A stretch of 64,000 nt of DNA. It comes from Aliidiomarina halalkaliphila. GTDB lineage: Bacteria; Pseudomonadota; Gammaproteobacteria; Enterobacterales; Alteromonadaceae. This document shows positions 27,375 to 35,113 of this stretch, in pieces; within the stretch, counting starts at the first letter, position 1, and each line of letters opens with the position of its first letter. The position numbers were made by a program, and so were the translations under genes. The notes under the pieces are model-generated. The model searched no databases, was not told where the DNA came from, and saw only the letters and a list, made by a program, of their open reading frames with translations. The DNA is taken from assembly GCF_007096385.1 (NCBI RefSeq), contig NZ_VJWL01000001.1, positions 186,001 through 250,000 of the forward strand, read 5' to 3'.

Positions 27375-29052
27375 ACAGCTAGCTCGAGGGTACGGGCTCA
27401 TCAGTATTATTCTGGTTGTGCTTGGTGTTTTTACAGTAGCGCTTGGATTCATTAGCAATGCGCATGTACGCATAAATGCCCTGCAAGAAGAAGCCATCAT
27501 TGAAACTCTCCACCGAACACGAGTGAGCGCTATTGGTTATTTTCAAGAGTTTGGAAGTTGGCCGAACTTAGAGTTATTACGAGAACGCACTCAGCTAGAC
27601 ACTTATGTGCTTGATGCGCAGGTCAATTACAGTCCAGCGTTTCACATTCGTGTACGTCTATCTAGTTCTGCGAAGGCTCAAGCGATCCAGAAGCAGCTCC
27701 ATGGGAGCACAGCACAGGGAGCTTGGCTGCATATCCTGATGCCGTCAGAGCAGGAACTCTCGGAATTGGCGGGAGAGAGACTTGTGTGGCGTTGGCCAAA
27801 TAGCAAGGGTGAATTTCCAAGCATGGAAACCGATTTGTCGATGCAAAACTATGATCTCCAGAATGTCGCACATCTGGATTCGGTCGATATGTCTAGTGGG
27901 AAGGTAACAACGCATACTGGATATAGCGGCGACACCAGCGTGATGGAAGGCGTCAGCGAGCGCCTAAATATTGATTCTGTTTCAGTGGAGTTTCTTGAAG
28001 GTGAACGTGCATCGGTTGGCGTCCTTTCTTCCTCGATGGGGGTTGCGCAACAAACTCAGGTGAATAAAGAGTTACGAGCAAGGATATGGCAACAAAACCA
28101 AGTGCAAACCACAAGATTGCAGGCGGCGGAAGGAAGAGGGCGGGAAACCACGTCGAATACAACTCAGGTAAGTCAACTGATGGGTAAGTCGATGTCAATT
28201 CAGGCATTACTCGGAGATGTCGCTGAGCTAGAAACCGTGAGCGTAACTGAAGGGGATTTTTCGAATCTGTCAGCAGAGATTTGGAATGCAGAACATGTTC
28301 AAAGTATGGGAGGCAATACACGATGGGCGAATACGAACGATGTGTCTACAAAGAATCTGAATGTATCCCAGAATCTTTATGTATCTCATGGAATAGGTGA
28401 TTCGATCAATGCGTCGCTATTATCTACGAGCTCTTTGTATCAAAAGCTCGAGAATTGTTGGTATATCGATAAATGGTGCCGTCCACCCGAAGTTCCTAAT
28501 GTATCACAAGTTAAATGCTCAGGATGCGAGCAAACTGCTTCAGAGGGACTGTTTCAAGGTACGCTGGATTTTCAAGTTGGCTATTGCTTACATGGTTGCG
28601 ATATTCAGATCGAGGCTCATTGGGCGAGCCGCGCCCGCTGCATTCCTGACAACATAAGTATTGGGATGGATGGGCACGCAAGGTGCTCGTTTGAGCGCTA
28701 TCTTGCTGAGGGAGATTCGCTGTCGGATCGCGCTCTCGTAAGGGTCGCGAGCGGTAAGGATGCTTTGGCTCATAGAACAATTGAGGCGAACATTCGGTGG
28801 GAGACTCCGATAGCGTGTCCTCAAACCAATTATCTATTCCCAATTCAAGGTTCCAACCCACCTGCAAATGGCAGTATTGCATTACCTGAAACACAGGCGG
28901 GTATGCAGGCATCACACGCCGACGTTGGTGGAGTTGGTTGTAATGTGGGATACAAGTTTAGTCATTGGTCGTGCTCAATCACTGGATTTTGTAATGCTCA
29001 AGGCACATGGCAAGATGTTAGTGGCCAATGTACATGTGATTACAGTGATTAA
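27364..29052 (+). CDS. Large membrane-anchored fibre-like protein, Cys-rich tip
   Basis: This 562-residue protein has a short N-terminus (MSSRQLARG) and a hydrophobic helix YGLISIILVVLGVFTVAL, which looks like a pilin or PilV helix but lacks Glu at +5. The first 364 residues contain no Cys. The central part (about 155-345) has repeated short beta-like units such as MQNYDLQNVAHLDSVDMSSG and STKNLNVSQNLYVSHG. The last 198 residues contain 14 Cys, several in CxxC or CxC spacing. This looks like a stalk and a disulfide-rich tip, perhaps an adhesin at the pilus tip. The ATG at 27364 is chosen because the reading frame upstream lies inside tadD. No homologue is recognised. Confidence 0.65.
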   Translation: MSSRQLARGYGLISIILVVLGVFTVALGFISNAHVRINALQEEAIIETLHRTRVSAIGYFQEFGSWPNLELLRERTQLDTYVLDAQVNYSPAFHIRVRLSSSAKAQAIQKQLHGSTAQGAWLHILMPSEQELSELAGERLVWRWPNSKGEFPSMETDLSMQNYDLQNVAHLDSVDMSSGKVTTHTGYSGDTSVMEGVSERLNIDSVSVEFLEGERASVGVLSSSMGVAQQTQVNKELRARIWQQNQVQTTRLQAAEGRGRETTSNTTQVSQLMGKSMSIQALLGDVAELETVSVTEGDFSNLSAEIWNAEHVQSMGGNTRWANTNDVSTKNLNVSQNLYVSHGIGDSINASLLSTSSLYQKLENCWYIDKWCRPPEVPNVSQVKCSGCEQTASEGLFQGTLDFQVGYCLHGCDIQIEAHWASRARCIPDNISIGMDGHARCSFERYLAEGDSLSDRALVRVASGKDALAHRTIEANIRWETPIACPQTNYLFPIQGSNPPANGSIALPETQAGMQASHADVGGVGCNVGYKFSHWSCSITGFCNAQGTWQDVSGQCTCDYSD

Positions 29053-29061
29053 AATAGGGGA

Positions 29062-29535
29062 TCAACGCACCTTATGCTTCATCATCCGCTCTTTTTCACG
29101 GGCCCAGTCGCGGTCTTTGATGGTGTCGCGTTTGTCGTGGTCTTTCTTACCTTTGGCAAGGTAGATTTCCAGCTTTACCCAGGCTTTTTTCCAATACATA
29201 GCGGTGGCCACAATGGTGTAGCCTTCGCGCTCGGATTTGCCAATCAGGGTATCCAGTTCGCGCTGTTTTAGAAGTAACTTGCGGGTACGATCAGGATCAC
29301 ACACCACATGGGATGAGGCCTGACTCAATGGCTGAATCTGAGCACCGAGTAGGTAGGCTTCGCCGTTTTTCAGGATCACGTAACTATCAGAAATATTTAC
29401 TTTTCCTGAACGTATGCTTTTCACTTCCCAACCTTCGAGCTGCAGGCCTGCCTCGAACTTGTCTTCGAGGAAGTATTCATGGCGGGCTTTTTTGTTGAGT
29501 GCGATTGTACTTGCTGGTTTCTTTTTTGCTTTCAT
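29062..29535 (-). CDS. smpB: SsrA-binding protein SmpB
   Basis: SmpB delivers tmRNA to stalled ribosomes for trans-translation. The protein is 157 residues with start [24 protein letters not shown]; an in-frame ATG 45 bases upstream would add an odd hydrophobic leader. The family pattern [26 protein letters not shown] and the basic C-terminal tail ([17 protein letters not shown], which enters the mRNA channel) are intact. The tmRNA gene (ssrA), often close to smpB, is not in this window. It converges on the pilus operon with a 9-base gap and no terminator between. Confidence 0.97.
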   Translation of the reverse strand: MKAKKKPASTIALNKKARHEYFLEDKFEAGLQLEGWEVKSIRSGKVNISDSYVILKNGEAYLLGAQIQPLSQASSHVVCDPDRTRKLLLKQRELDTLIGKSEREGYTIVATAMYWKKAWVKLEIYLAKGKKDHDKRDTIKDRDWAREKERMMKHKVR

Positions 29536-29665
29536 GGCGCGTATTATACGCATCAGTAGCGCACAGAAAAGAAAAATCACAAAAGATGCAGGGAAAGCCC
29601 AGAAAGGTTAGAATGCGGCACTTTTCCATAGACGCGAACTTTCGACCGAAAAGAGTAGTTGCCAC

Positions 29666-30115
29666 ATGCCACGAATAGAACGCAGCGCCTTCGTTTCTTA
29701 TAGCTGCCGACAGATGTTTGATTTGGTTAATGATGTTGCCGCTTATCCGGAATTTGTTCCCGGTTGTGTGGCTGCACGCATTCTTGAAGAATCTGAACAG
29801 CACATGGTTGCGGAGCTTTCCATTAGTAAGGCGGGCATTCGTCACGCGTTTACCACCAAAAACACCTTAGTGAACGAACATCGGATTGATATGGAGCTCG
29901 TGCAGGGGCCGTTTAAGCGTTTAACCGGTGGTTGGACATTCAAAGAGTTAGCCCCCGATGCGTGCAAGGTGACCCTTCAACTGCAATTCGAGTTTTCCAG
30001 TAAATTGCTCCATTTTGCCTTTGCAAAAGTATTTAATGAAGTAACCTTAAGAATGGTGGATGCTTTTGCGAGCCGTGCAAAACAAGTTTATGGGCCGGAT
30101 AAGGCTTCGGGTTAG
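29666..30115 (+). CDS. ratA: RatA-type START/Coq10-family protein
   Basis: This 149-residue protein has the polyketide-cyclase/START pattern of RatA: PRIERSAFVSYSCRQMFDLVNDVAAYPEFVPGC at the N-terminus (key part VNDVAAYPEFVPGC), then GPFKRLTGGWTF and a C-terminal helix. Members include mitochondrial Coq10, which binds ubiquinone, and E. coli RatA, described as a toxin that blocks ribosome subunit joining. Which role applies is not readable here. It is divergent from smpB, as in E. coli, and followed six bases later by the rnfH-type gene. Confidence 0.92.
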   Translation: MPRIERSAFVSYSCRQMFDLVNDVAAYPEFVPGCVAARILEESEQHMVAELSISKAGIRHAFTTKNTLVNEHRIDMELVQGPFKRLTGGWTFKELAPDACKVTLQLQFEFSSKLLHFAFAKVFNEVTLRMVDAFASRAKQVYGPDKASG

Positions 30116-30121
30116 TGACTA

Positions 30122-30508
30122 ATGTCTGATGCAATGATCAATGTGGAAGTGGTGTATGGCACCCCAGAAAAACAGAAGATACTGAGTGTTTCTGTGGCTC
30201 AGGGGCTTACTGTTGCCGAAGTGATTGCGCAATCGGATATTCGAAAATACTTTCCTGAGATTGATTTAGACACACAAGCCGTGGGTATTTGGAATAAAAC
30301 CTGTAAGCTTACTGATATACCACGGCAGGGCGATCGCATTGAAATCTATCGTCCGCTGATTGCAGACCCGAAAGAAATTCGTCGGCGCCGAGCAGAGCAA
30401 GCGAAAGCGGAAGGCCGTGCGGATAAGGTAACCGGAGGTCGTCCGGATCGAATGCGACGCGACTCCGATGACGCGAACCCAAATTCTACAACGAGTGATG
30501 AGTCTTAA
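30122..30508 (+). CDS. rnfH: RnfH-family ubiquitin-like protein (RatB)
   Basis: This 128-residue protein has the RnfH/RatB beta-grasp pattern: INVEVVYGTPEKQKILSV, GLTVAEVIAQS, VGIWNKTCKLTDIPRQGDRIEIYRPLIADPKEIRRRRAEQ (key part RQGDRIEIYRPLIADP). After residue 90 the chain is a charged, low-complexity tail rich in Asp, Arg and Ser and probably unstructured. The function of RatB is not settled. The partner ratA is six bases upstream and the sixA gene starts 3 bases downstream, so the three look like one operon. Confidence 0.92.
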   Translation: MSDAMINVEVVYGTPEKQKILSVSVAQGLTVAEVIAQSDIRKYFPEIDLDTQAVGIWNKTCKLTDIPRQGDRIEIYRPLIADPKEIRRRRAEQAKAEGRADKVTGGRPDRMRRDSDDANPNSTTSDES

Positions 30509-30511
30509 CGT

Positions 30512-31012
30512 ATGAAGTTGTTTGTGATGCGTCATGGTGATGCGGTGTCTTCAAAACTGGAGCACGGAAAATTACAGGCGGATGAAGCACGGGAACTGAG
30601 CGATCGCGGTCGCGACGAAGTGGTGCGGATGACGGAATGGCTACGCGAACATCATCCAAAGATCGATTTGGTGATTGTGAGCCCCTATATCCGTGCGCAG
30701 CAAACCTGGAAGCAAGTGGAAGCGGCAATCGCCGCGGAAGTCGTGGAAGTCTCCTCAGAGGTGACTCCAGAGAGTGATGCCGAGGCCTTTGCTGGTGCAT
30801 TGTTAGCGCGGTTACAAATTGAACCGGCAGAATCTGTACTTGTGGTATCGCACATGCCGTTTGTTTGCTACTTGGTCAGCTACTTAGATACATCGGTGCA
30901 GCCACCGCTGTTCCCCACAGCCGGAATCGCCGTCATTGACGTCGAACCTTTGGCGATGTTAGGCCGTTTAGAATCCCTCCAAGCACCAACCGCGGATATT
31001 GTTGCTAAGTAA
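30512..31012 (+). CDS. sixA: Phosphohistidine phosphatase SixA
   Basis: SixA is a histidine-phosphatase-superfamily enzyme that dephosphorylates phosphohistidine, with a reported role on the phosphotransferase-system protein NPr in E. coli. The catalytic RHG is in MKLFVMRHGDAV (residues 7-9), and the second histidine lies in LVVSHMPFVCYLVSYL near residue 112. Length (166 residues) is near the family norm of about 160. It is the last gene of the ratA-rnfH-sixA group and converges on smrB. Confidence 0.92.
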   Translation: MKLFVMRHGDAVSSKLEHGKLQADEARELSDRGRDEVVRMTEWLREHHPKIDLVIVSPYIRAQQTWKQVEAAIAAEVVEVSSEVTPESDAEAFAGALLARLQIEPAESVLVVSHMPFVCYLVSYLDTSVQPPLFPTAGIAVIDVEPLAMLGRLESLQAPTADIVAK

Positions 31013-31046
31013 ACTGTTGCTATGTAAACAACATACTCAGGTGCAT

Positions 31047-31610
31047 CTACTCAGACACCCGCAACAGCACCAATAAAGCACCCTGACCACCCCATTCTAG
31101 CGGTGCTTGATGAATCGCCCGTACATCTGGGTGTTGCATGAGCCAGGCTGGTACTTGCTGGCGCAAAATGCCGTGACCGATACCATGAATCACATTTAAA
31201 CAGTTTAACCCCTCATGCATACAGGCTTGGATGGCTTCGGCGATCTCGCGACGCGCTTTTACGCGGGTGTATCCGTGTAAATCCAACACCATGCCAGGGG
31301 CAAAATCACCCCGGCGCAGCTGTTTGGCGAGATAGGACGCTTCGTGATCCGCCACCCAAGCCAATGTGCCTTCGGGGAGTGCCGGCATAAAATCGTCGGA
31401 GAAAGGGTCTGTGGCGGTTAATCGTGCTTGTGCTTGGGCATTTCGTCGTCGGGCAATGGCGGTGCCATCGGTTTGTTTTACTGGTTTGGCTTGCACCCGG
31501 TCGTCTTCGATGGGTTGAATATCACCGATGGCATCACGGAATAGGGCGCGGTCCTCGTCACTGATGTGCAAGGTTTTACGCGCTTTTTTTGTAGATTTCG
31601 GTGTGCTCAT
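31047..31610 (-). CDS. smrB: Smr-domain endonuclease SmrB
   Basis: SmrB cleaves mRNA at collided ribosomes to allow rescue. The 187-residue protein ends in a Smr domain (about 100-185) with MVLDLHGYTRVKARREIAEAI, the catalytic DLHG, and LNVIHGIGHGILRQQVPAWL. PLEWGGQGALLVLL completes the domain. The N-terminal basic and charged part (about 1-90) fits the ribosome-binding extension. SmpB, the trans-translation factor, is encoded 1.5 kb away. The gene is divergent from prmB; a TATAAT is present at 31645-31650 in the 110-base gap, without a clear -35. Confidence 0.93.
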   Translation of the reverse strand: MSTPKSTKKARKTLHISDEDRALFRDAIGDIQPIEDDRVQAKPVKQTDGTAIARRRNAQAQARLTATDPFSDDFMPALPEGTLAWVADHEASYLAKQLRRGDFAPGMVLDLHGYTRVKARREIAEAIQACMHEGLNCLNVIHGIGHGILRQQVPAWLMQHPDVRAIHQAPLEWGGQGALLVLLRVSE

Positions 31611-31720
31611 AGTGAATTATTAATGATGCCTCTGTTTAGGTAGGTATAATAGGGAATTAAGCGGGTGAAAAATACCCTTCCACACTGAAAACCAACCCGT
31701 TGCCATAAAAGGAGCGCCTC

Positions 31721-32647
31721 GTGACCCATCAAGTGTCTCAAGTCACCGACGACTTACTCACCATTGCCGATTGGCAACGTTATATCGCATCTGCATTGCA
31801 TGGTGCGGATGTTTATTTTGGCCACGGTGCAGTAGACGGCTGGGAAGAGGGCTTGTTGCTGTTATCCGAAGTAACCGCGCTTACCTTTGATGAATTACAT
31901 GCGCATCGTGATTGCCGACTCACTTTTGAAGAGAAGAGTCAGCTTGCGGCCCTTGTTGCTCGCCGTATTCGCGATAAAGTGCCAGCCGCCTATTTGGTAC
32001 ACAAATCATGGTTTGCCGGATTGCCCTTCTATGTGGATGAGCGCGTATTAATCCCACGTTCTCCGATTGCAGAACTCATTGAGCAAGAGTTTCAGCCATG
32101 GTTAATGCACACACCGGATCATATTCTTGATCTTTGCACTGGTTCTGGCTGTATTGCTATTGCCTGCGCTTATGCGTTCCCCGATGCCATTGTTGATGCG
32201 GTGGATATCAGTTCTGATGCGCTGGCTGTGGCACGAATGAATATCGAAGAACATGGGCTCAGTGATCGGGTTGAAGCCATTGAATCTGATGGTTTCAACG
32301 GTTTGCAGGATCGCCGCTATGACCTGATCGTGACCAATCCGCCTTATGTGGACGCGGAAGATATGGATGATTTGCCCCCTGAGTATCATCACGAGCCTAA
32401 ACTCGGCTTGTCGGCAGGGAACGATGGCCTTGATCTGGTGCGGAAGATTCTGCGCGATGCTCCGGAGCATATGAATGATGGCGGCATATTAATCTGTGAA
32501 GTGGGCAATAGTATGGTACACATGCAAGCACTGTGGCCCGATGTGCCTTTTGTTTGGTTGAGCTTTGAGCGCGGTGGAGATGGCGTATTTGCCATCAACA
32601 AAGAGCAACTGGAACAGCATGCGGGCCATTTTGCCGACGGCGCTTAA
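31721..32647 (+). CDS. prmB: 50S ribosomal protein L3 glutamine methyltransferase
   Basis: PrmB methylates a glutamine of ribosomal protein L3. The 308-residue protein has an N-terminal helical part, the segment VLIPRSPIAELIEQEF, SAM-binding ILDLCTGSGCIAIACAYAFP near residue 135, and the catalytic NPPYVDAEDMDDLPPEY near 205-221 (key part NPPYVD). The start is GTG at 31721 with AAGGAG upstream. aroC follows 65 bases later, the usual gammaproteobacterial order. The paralogue prmC is at 8.3 kb. Confidence 0.96.
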   Translation: MTHQVSQVTDDLLTIADWQRYIASALHGADVYFGHGAVDGWEEGLLLLSEVTALTFDELHAHRDCRLTFEEKSQLAALVARRIRDKVPAAYLVHKSWFAGLPFYVDERVLIPRSPIAELIEQEFQPWLMHTPDHILDLCTGSGCIAIACAYAFPDAIVDAVDISSDALAVARMNIEEHGLSDRVEAIESDGFNGLQDRRYDLIVTNPPYVDAEDMDDLPPEYHHEPKLGLSAGNDGLDLVRKILRDAPEHMNDGGILICEVGNSMVHMQALWPDVPFVWLSFERGGDGVFAINKEQLEQHAGHFADGA

Positions 32648-32712
32648 TCGTTCACATGAACCTTTGCGCCAATGAATCACGAATGAACTGACAGAGAATT
32701 ACGGGAGCACAG

Positions 32713-33798
32713 ATGAGCGCCAACACCTTTGGGGAGTTATTTCGGGTCACCACTTTCGGAGAAAGTCATGGCCCCGCACTCGGTGCCATCGTTGATGGCT
32801 GTCCACCAGGCATTCCCGTTGATGAAGCCTTGATTCAACGGCAGTTGGATCGTCGCAAGCCAGGCATGAATCGCTATACTACCCAACGTCGTGAAGACGA
32901 CGCCATTAAAATTCTGTCGGGTGTATTTGAGGGCAAAACAACGGGTACGCCCATTGGTTTGCTGATTGAAAACACCGACCAGCGCAGCAAAGATTACTCC
33001 GACATTAAAGATATATTTCGCCCCGGCCATGCCGACTACACCTATGCCCATAAATATGGACACCGAGATTACCGAGGTGGTGGCCGTTCTTCGGCGCGGG
33101 AAACAGCGATGCGGGTGGCGGCGGGAGCGATTGCCCAAGCCTGGTTGAAAGAGCAGGGGATTTCTATCCGTGGTGCTATGGTGCAAATGGGGCATATTCG
33201 TGCGGAGAAATTTGAGTGGGATGGTGTAAACGATAACGCGTTTTTCTTCCCCGACCCGGGCAAACTCGACGCCCTTGACGGATTGATTCGTGACCTTAAA
33301 AAAGACGGTGATTCTATTGGTGCCCGCATCCGCGTGGAAGCCCATGGGCTTCCAGCTGGTTTAGGTGAGCCAGTATTTGATCGGCTTGATGCGGATTTAG
33401 CCAAAGCCTTAATGTCGATCAATGCCGTAAAAGCGGTGGATATCGGTGATGGCTTTGCCGTAGTCGAGCAACGTGGCTCTGAACACCGCGATGAAATGAC
33501 TCCCGATGGGTTCCTTTCTAATCATGCGGGTGGTGTACTCGGTGGTATTAGCACCGGTCAGCCATTGATCGCAGAAATTGCATTAAAGCCGACATCGAGT
33601 ATTCGTATTCCGGGGCAAACAATTAACGACCAAGGGGAGCGCTGCGAGGTGGTCACTAAGGGTCGCCATGATCCTTGCGTGGGTATTCGCGCGGTGGCCA
33701 TCGCTGAGGCGATGATGGCGCTTGTGGTGATGGACCATATGCTGCGGCAACGGGCGCAAAATGGTGATGTGGTTGTGTCCACGCCAACCCTGCGCTAG
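32713..33798 (+). CDS. aroC: Chorismate synthase
   Basis: AroC forms chorismate from EPSP in the last shikimate step and needs reduced FMN. Signature segments include [18 protein letters not shown] near residue 16, [27 protein letters not shown] text near residue 60, and the Arg- and Gly-rich FMN-binding [23 protein letters not shown] near residue 116 (key part [11 protein letters not shown]). The C-terminal half has [17 protein letters not shown]. Length 361 residues is as in E. coli. It is placed between prmB and the MFS gene. Confidence 0.97.
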   Translation: MSANTFGELFRVTTFGESHGPALGAIVDGCPPGIPVDEALIQRQLDRRKPGMNRYTTQRREDDAIKILSGVFEGKTTGTPIGLLIENTDQRSKDYSDIKDIFRPGHADYTYAHKYGHRDYRGGGRSSARETAMRVAAGAIAQAWLKEQGISIRGAMVQMGHIRAEKFEWDGVNDNAFFFPDPGKLDALDGLIRDLKKDGDSIGARIRVEAHGLPAGLGEPVFDRLDADLAKALMSINAVKAVDIGDGFAVVEQRGSEHRDEMTPDGFLSNHAGGVLGGISTGQPLIAEIALKPTSSIRIPGQTINDQGERCEVVTKGRHDPCVGIRAVAIAEAMMALVVMDHMLRQRAQNGDVVVSTPTLR

Positions 33799-33813
33799 TT
33801 TCGCGGCGCGACT

Positions 33814-35022
33814 ATGTCTCCATTCTCAGCACACCAGGATCCCGCGTTTGCACGTCAGTGCCGACGTTTAAGTTGGTCTTATTTTGGTTATTTTGCGGTT
33901 CTGGCACTGCTCGTGCCTTACCTGGCCGTGTATCTTGATGGATTAGGCTTCGACTCTCGCCAAATCGGTGAACTCATTGCATTGGCCACTCTGTGTCGCA
34001 TTGTCGGCCCTCCAGTATGGGCGGGGTTATCCGACCGTTCCGGCAAGTTACTGCCGGCAATTCGCTTAGGCGTTTTTGCTTCGTTGGCGTTGCTGCTGGT
34101 CATGACGCAGCTGTCGAGTTATTGGGCGGTGGCCATCGGATTAGGCTTAGTGAGCTTCTTTTGGTCGGCTATTTTGCCACAACTTGAGGTAGTTACTTTA
34201 AGCTCATTAGGCGCACAGCATCAGCTGTATAGTCGCATTCGTTTGGGTGGCAGTTTGGGCTTCATTGTTGTGGCGCTATTCGCGGCCGAGTTATTAGCTT
34301 GGGGCGGCTATCAAGCCTATCCCTGGCTGGCTGCAGCTTTGCTGATTCCACTGGCGCTGATGAGTTTACGCTTGGCGGAACCGGCTCGGGATAGCACACC
34401 TCAGGACGAAGGTCCGAGCGATGTGTTCTGGCGGCGTATTCGACGCAAACCTTTTCTTCTCTTTATGTTCTCAAGTCTCTGCTTGCAGATGAGTTTCGCG
34501 CCATTCTATGCATTTTTCGCTCTCTACCTGAACCAATTGGGCTACGCCCCCATGGCTGTGGGAGCGTTGATCGCTTTGGGCGTGGTGGCCGAAGTGGGCA
34601 TGTTTATGATCGCCGGACGTTTACTTGTGCGTTTCTCGGTATCACGGATTATTGCGGTGTGCTTGGGGATTACCGCATTGCGCTGGTGGCTACTTGGCCA
34701 TGTTGCCGATGTGATTCTGTGGTTGTTGTTTATTCAATTGATGCACGCATTTAGCTTTGCATTGCATCACAGTGCTGCTATTCGATTTCTACATCATTAC
34801 TTTCCTAGTTCCCAGCACAGTCGCGGACAAGCCATGTATGTGAGTATCGGCATGGGTGGTGGCGGTGCCATTGGTGCATGGCTCGCAGGGTTATACTGGC
34901 AGCAAGGGGATGGCGCTACCACAACCTTTATGGTGGCGGCTGCACTCACTTTTGTGGGTATGCTTGCAGCGCTAGCCATGCCGCGGGCGCCGCGTGAATC
35001 ATTGGCTAAAGGTGAACACTGA
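33814..35022 (+). CDS. MFS transporter, HcaT-like
   Basis: This 402-residue protein has about 12 membrane segments of the major facilitator superfamily. Conserved features are the signature loop DRSGKLLPAIRLG between segments 2 and 3 (about 70) and a second GRLLVRFSVSRI at the matching position in the second half. It resembles the nucleoside-proton-symporter/3-phenylpropionate permease (HcaT) branch by its N-terminus (WSYFGYFAVLALLVPYLAVYLDGLGFDSRQIGELIA; key part GYFAVLALLVPYLAVYL). The substrate is not readable. It lies 15 bases after aroC and probably belongs to the same transcript. Confidence 0.82.
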   Translation: MSPFSAHQDPAFARQCRRLSWSYFGYFAVLALLVPYLAVYLDGLGFDSRQIGELIALATLCRIVGPPVWAGLSDRSGKLLPAIRLGVFASLALLLVMTQLSSYWAVAIGLGLVSFFWSAILPQLEVVTLSSLGAQHQLYSRIRLGGSLGFIVVALFAAELLAWGGYQAYPWLAAALLIPLALMSLRLAEPARDSTPQDEGPSDVFWRRIRRKPFLLFMFSSLCLQMSFAPFYAFFALYLNQLGYAPMAVGALIALGVVAEVGMFMIAGRLLVRFSVSRIIAVCLGITALRWWLLGHVADVILWLLFIQLMHAFSFALHHSAAIRFLHHYFPSSQHSRGQAMYVSIGMGGGGAIGAWLAGLYWQQGDGATTTFMVAAALTFVGMLAALAMPRAPRESLAKGEH

Positions 35023-35113
35023 GCGTCCAAGTGCCGTGGATCCTCGTTAGATGGCGTGGATCATGGCGGTGATGACGGGGATAATGGAAAAAAACAGGAC
35101 TCAAGGTGATTTC

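Noticed and set aside
29053-29665. tmRNA (ssrA) next to smpB
   Set aside because: No alanine-tRNA-like ends or tag-coding stretch is present; only smpB and the divergent gap are found here.
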